Shown here piece after piece: positions 62,062 to 64,000 of a stretch of 64,000 bases of DNA. The stretch spans positions 1,674,001-1,738,000 of the forward strand of contig NZ_CP078089.1 of assembly GCF_022701195.1 (NCBI RefSeq), written 5' to 3'. The translations under genes and the position numbers were made by a program. The stretch is from Allobaculum mucilyticum. GTDB lineage: Bacteria; Bacillota_I; Bacilli_A; Erysipelotrichales; Erysipelotrichaceae. Each line of letters opens with the position of its first letter. Position 1 is the stretch's first letter. The notes under the pieces are model-generated. The model was not told the DNA's origin, did not search any database, and saw only the letters and a program-made list of their open reading frames with translations.

Positions 62062-63513
62062 TTACTTTCCCTTGTCTTCTTTCTCGAACGGCTCCAATCT
62101 AAAGGCTGGCCGATTCAATACGTACAGGACGCGATTTCTGAATCGCTTCCAGTTCGTGTATCCATTCGCGTTGTTCTTGATCTGTTTCACGAGTTTGTTT
62201 CGATTTTCGATCATAGAAGAAGTCAGCCGGTGATCCTTCCTTCGAGCTTTTCCGTTCTTCTTGTCAACGACGTACTCCGTCTTGACGATCTCGAAAGAAT
62301 TAACGATCTCCCTGAACCAGTTGACTACAGTCTGTCCGAATGCGTTAAGTTCCTTAACCTGGGACCGGTTAAGATCTGCGAGAATGACCTGCAGCCGATC
62401 GGCGGCATCCACCTTTGTTCCATTTCTAAAGAACTCGCTCAGGGTATTTCGCATTTCATAGGCTTCCGTAAGATCATCGCTGATACTCAGCAGAAGCTCA
62501 CGGAGCTCATACTCGTTTAACCACGTCTTGAAGTGGGCATTGTAGGTGCGTTCACCGTTCGGATCAAATACGTCTACCCAAATATCTTTCTTCTTCTTCG
62601 AATATGGATCTGGATTTTTAATCCTCTTTTTTGCATTGGGCTTAATTCCGAGAAGGTGATTCTGGTGTTTCAGAAGGTAATATTCATCGGACCCTTTCAG
62701 GGTGCCTTTCATCGTCCGGATGCGGACCTCAGTCAGTCGCCTGTTGAATTCCTGCATCACATGGAACCTGTCACAGGCATAGATCGCGTCTGGAAAGAAC
62801 TTTTTACAGACAACCCTGTAAGTCTCGTACATATCCGCTGCAATAAACCGAACTTTTTGTCTCTCTTCCAGCGGGAAACTGCTGAAGAAGTCGATAAGAT
62901 CCTGCTTTTTCCGGCTGGGAAGCAGATCAACAGCGGTCTGTGTGTCGTAGTCCAGAAGCATGCATACATAGACTGAGGTTCCCGACTTAAAGGAATAAGT
63001 CTCGTCAAGCTGCAGCACGCGGGGAAGCGTCGTCGCTTTGGGGATCTGGACATGATCGTCGAAGATGTGCTGAACAGTCGTAGGCGAGAGATTATAGCGC
63101 TTGGCAACTGATGTAAATGTTACGGCTGGGTCTCTCATTTCCTCGAGGACGCATACGACAGTAGAGACCGAGATCCTCTGCTTCTTGAAAACGAAGGGAT
63201 TAAATTCATACCAGGTACGATTACATACCGGACATTTATAGCGGCGGGCATGATAGTTAATCTGACAGCGGCAGTTATGAAGAATTGAATGAGTTATTGT
63301 TTTGTCCACGTAGTTACAGACATTCGGATGCTCATGTCCGCATCTTGGACAGGGTGGATAATCCGGTTTTAAAGTGACGTTGATAATGACTAAATCACCC
63401 AGATTGGTAGACGAAAGACTCTCGACGGCGTTCTGATCTAGTCCATAGAGCTCAAGAACGGAATTTTCGAGAGAAGTTATCGGTACATTACGGGTTTCTG
63501 CCTTCTTGCGCAT
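62062..63513 (-). CDS. ISL3-family transposase
   Basis: This encodes 483 residues from the ATG at 63513 (AAGGAGG site). The N-terminal zinc-binding region (CPRCGHEHPNVCNYVDK, CRCQINYHARRYKCPVCNRTW) and helix-turn-helix (SPTTVQHIFDDHV) are followed by the DDE catalytic domain: LQLDETYSFKSG (first Asp), FIAADMYETYR (second Asp) and ACDRFHVMQEFNRRL, the usual ISL3 string. A final Glu lies near SSMIENRNKLVKQIK. The frame is intact. I could not define terminal inverted repeats or target duplications by eye. Confidence 0.92.
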   Translation of the reverse strand: MRKKAETRNVPITSLENSVLELYGLDQNAVESLSSTNLGDLVIINVTLKPDYPPCPRCGHEHPNVCNYVDKTITHSILHNCRCQINYHARRYKCPVCNRTWYEFNPFVFKKQRISVSTVVCVLEEMRDPAVTFTSVAKRYNLSPTTVQHIFDDHVQIPKATTLPRVLQLDETYSFKSGTSVYVCMLLDYDTQTAVDLLPSRKKQDLIDFFSSFPLEERQKVRFIAADMYETYRVVCKKFFPDAIYACDRFHVMQEFNRRLTEVRIRTMKGTLKGSDEYYLLKHQNHLLGIKPNAKKRIKNPDPYSKKKKDIWVDVFDPNGERTYNAHFKTWLNEYELRELLLSISDDLTEAYEMRNTLSEFFRNGTKVDAADRLQVILADLNRSQVKELNAFGQTVVNWFREIVNSFEIVKTEYVVDKKNGKARRKDHRLTSSMIENRNKLVKQIKNNANGYTNWKRFRNRVLYVLNRPAFRLEPFEKEDKGK

Positions 63514-63564
63514 AGTCCTTCCTCCTTAGTGATGGCAGATTCTCATAGGAGGAGAAATGACGCG

Positions 63565-64000
63565 TCACGTTATAGGTTGAAAAATCGAAAAATGCAGAAA
63601 TCCAGGAGAAATCATCAGGTAAGGACCGATTTTTACTGCGGAACATGTGAATAGATCGTTGAAAGTGCGCAGTCGTTTAAGAACGGCAGAAAAGCGCTTC
63701 TTCATCTGGTTTAGAAAGCGGTAGGCCGTCGATGCATCAACCAGTCCGTTGGACTGCTTGGAAACTGGCTTTCCACTGTTGTGAAGCTGAATGATTTCAG
63801 CAGCGGTGTCGCTGCAGATCTGGAAGCTGGGAATGACGAAAAGCGGCAGAACACGATGGGTTCTGCCGCAATGTGGGCAATGGACTCGGTGGATAGTGAG
63901 GCTTACTACGGTTTGTGCCGATTGGATCTTAACACTTCGGTTGCATGTGTCATGGCGGTACAGCCGATGTCCGCAATCAGGGCAGACAGGATGACCAGCC
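63565..64000 (-). CDS. Zinc-ribbon transposon-associated protein (DUF6431-like), N-terminus outside window
   Basis: On the minus strand a frame is open from 63999 to the TGA at 63565-63567 (144 residues) and continues past the window edge, so no start is present. It begins GHPVCPDCGHRLYRHD, followed by CNRSVKI and HCPHCGRTHRVLP, giving two CxxC zinc knuckles. A helical part follows (DTAAEIIQLHNSGKP, YRFLNQMKKRFSAVLKRL). This resembles small zinc-ribbon proteins carried next to transposases in Firmicutes. It ends 51 bases before the ISL3-type transposase in the same direction, so the two may belong to one element. Confidence 0.6.
   Translation of the reverse strand, partial: AGHPVCPDCGHRLYRHDTCNRSVKIQSAQTVVSLTIHRVHCPHCGRTHRVLPLFVIPSFQICSDTAAEIIQLHNSGKPVSKQSNGLVDASTAYRFLNQMKKRFSAVLKRLRTFNDLFTCSAVKIGPYLMISPGFLHFSIFQPIT

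Noticed and set aside
61925-63640. Terminal inverted repeats of the ISL3-type element
   Set aside because: I compared both flanks by eye and found no matching ends, so no element boundary is claimed.

Overview
The window reads as a chromosomal segment of a low-to-mid G+C (about half G+C by eye) Gram-positive bacterium. Most genes are preceded by AGGAGG-type ribosome binding sites. Other Gram-positive signs are lipobox lipoproteins, a lipoteichoic-acid glycolipid gene set, a two-subunit class 1B dihydroorotate dehydrogenase (PyrK/PyrD), a YhaM-type exoribonuclease and a YtqB/MnmM-type methyltransferase. Gut Firmicutes, possibly Erysipelotrichia, fit best; this is a guess from gene content, not a measured assignment. 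No rRNA, CRISPR array or prophage is visible.

Layout. 1-7 kb: end of a WbaP-type sugar transferase, a charged small protein, a hotdog thioesterase, a PH-like membrane protein overlapping a degenerate PTS EIIA-like protein, and a large zinc-ribbon membrane protein. 7-13.2 kb: two GT4 lipid glycosyltransferases around a flippase-like membrane protein (glycolipid anchor synthesis). The second glycosyltransferase is fused to a full RecX domain and overlaps a YhaM exoribonuclease with a long disordered tail. 13.5-18.1 kb: rimO, three tandem copies of an unrecognised 86-87-residue protein, a deoxyinosine-glycosylase-like protein, dUTPase and a HAD phosphatase. 18.3-20.8 kb (minus strand): a frameshifted carboxymuconolactone decarboxylase-cupin gene, a flavodoxin and a LysR regulator with a cysteine-rich tail. 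21.2-26.3 kb: two related tRNA clusters (5 and 6 genes) flank two gpmA paralogues, between which lies an intact IS4-family element with an 18-bp inverted repeat and a 10-bp target duplication.

26.7-39.6 kb is housekeeping: an XRE membrane regulator, tldD-tldE-sseB, CCA-adding enzyme, rmuC, mnmM-like gene, cupin-type phosphoglucose isomerase, MATE exporter and two CBS proteins. 39.9-44.4 kb: a secreted papain-like protease and a lipoprotein nuclease. 44.7-54.6 kb: the pyrimidine operon pyrB-pyrC-carA-carB-pyrK-pyrD, then pyrF and a short FNT-family channel behind a terminator. It has a clear promoter but no PyrR-type attenuator, and pyrE is absent from the window. 54.6-57 kb: an Ltp-type lipoprotein, three more copies of the unrecognised small protein on the minus strand, and a 38-residue membrane peptide. 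57.3-61.9 kb: a 1545-residue secreted family 2 glycosidase. 62-64 kb: an ISL3-type transposase preceded by a zinc-ribbon gene that runs off the window.

The strongest candidate for something undescribed is the six-member small-protein family. It is kept in two clusters 40 kb apart, with strong ribosome binding sites, hairpin leaders and a shared unusual promoter block. Next come the GT4-RecX fusion and the divergent second phosphoglycerate mutase.
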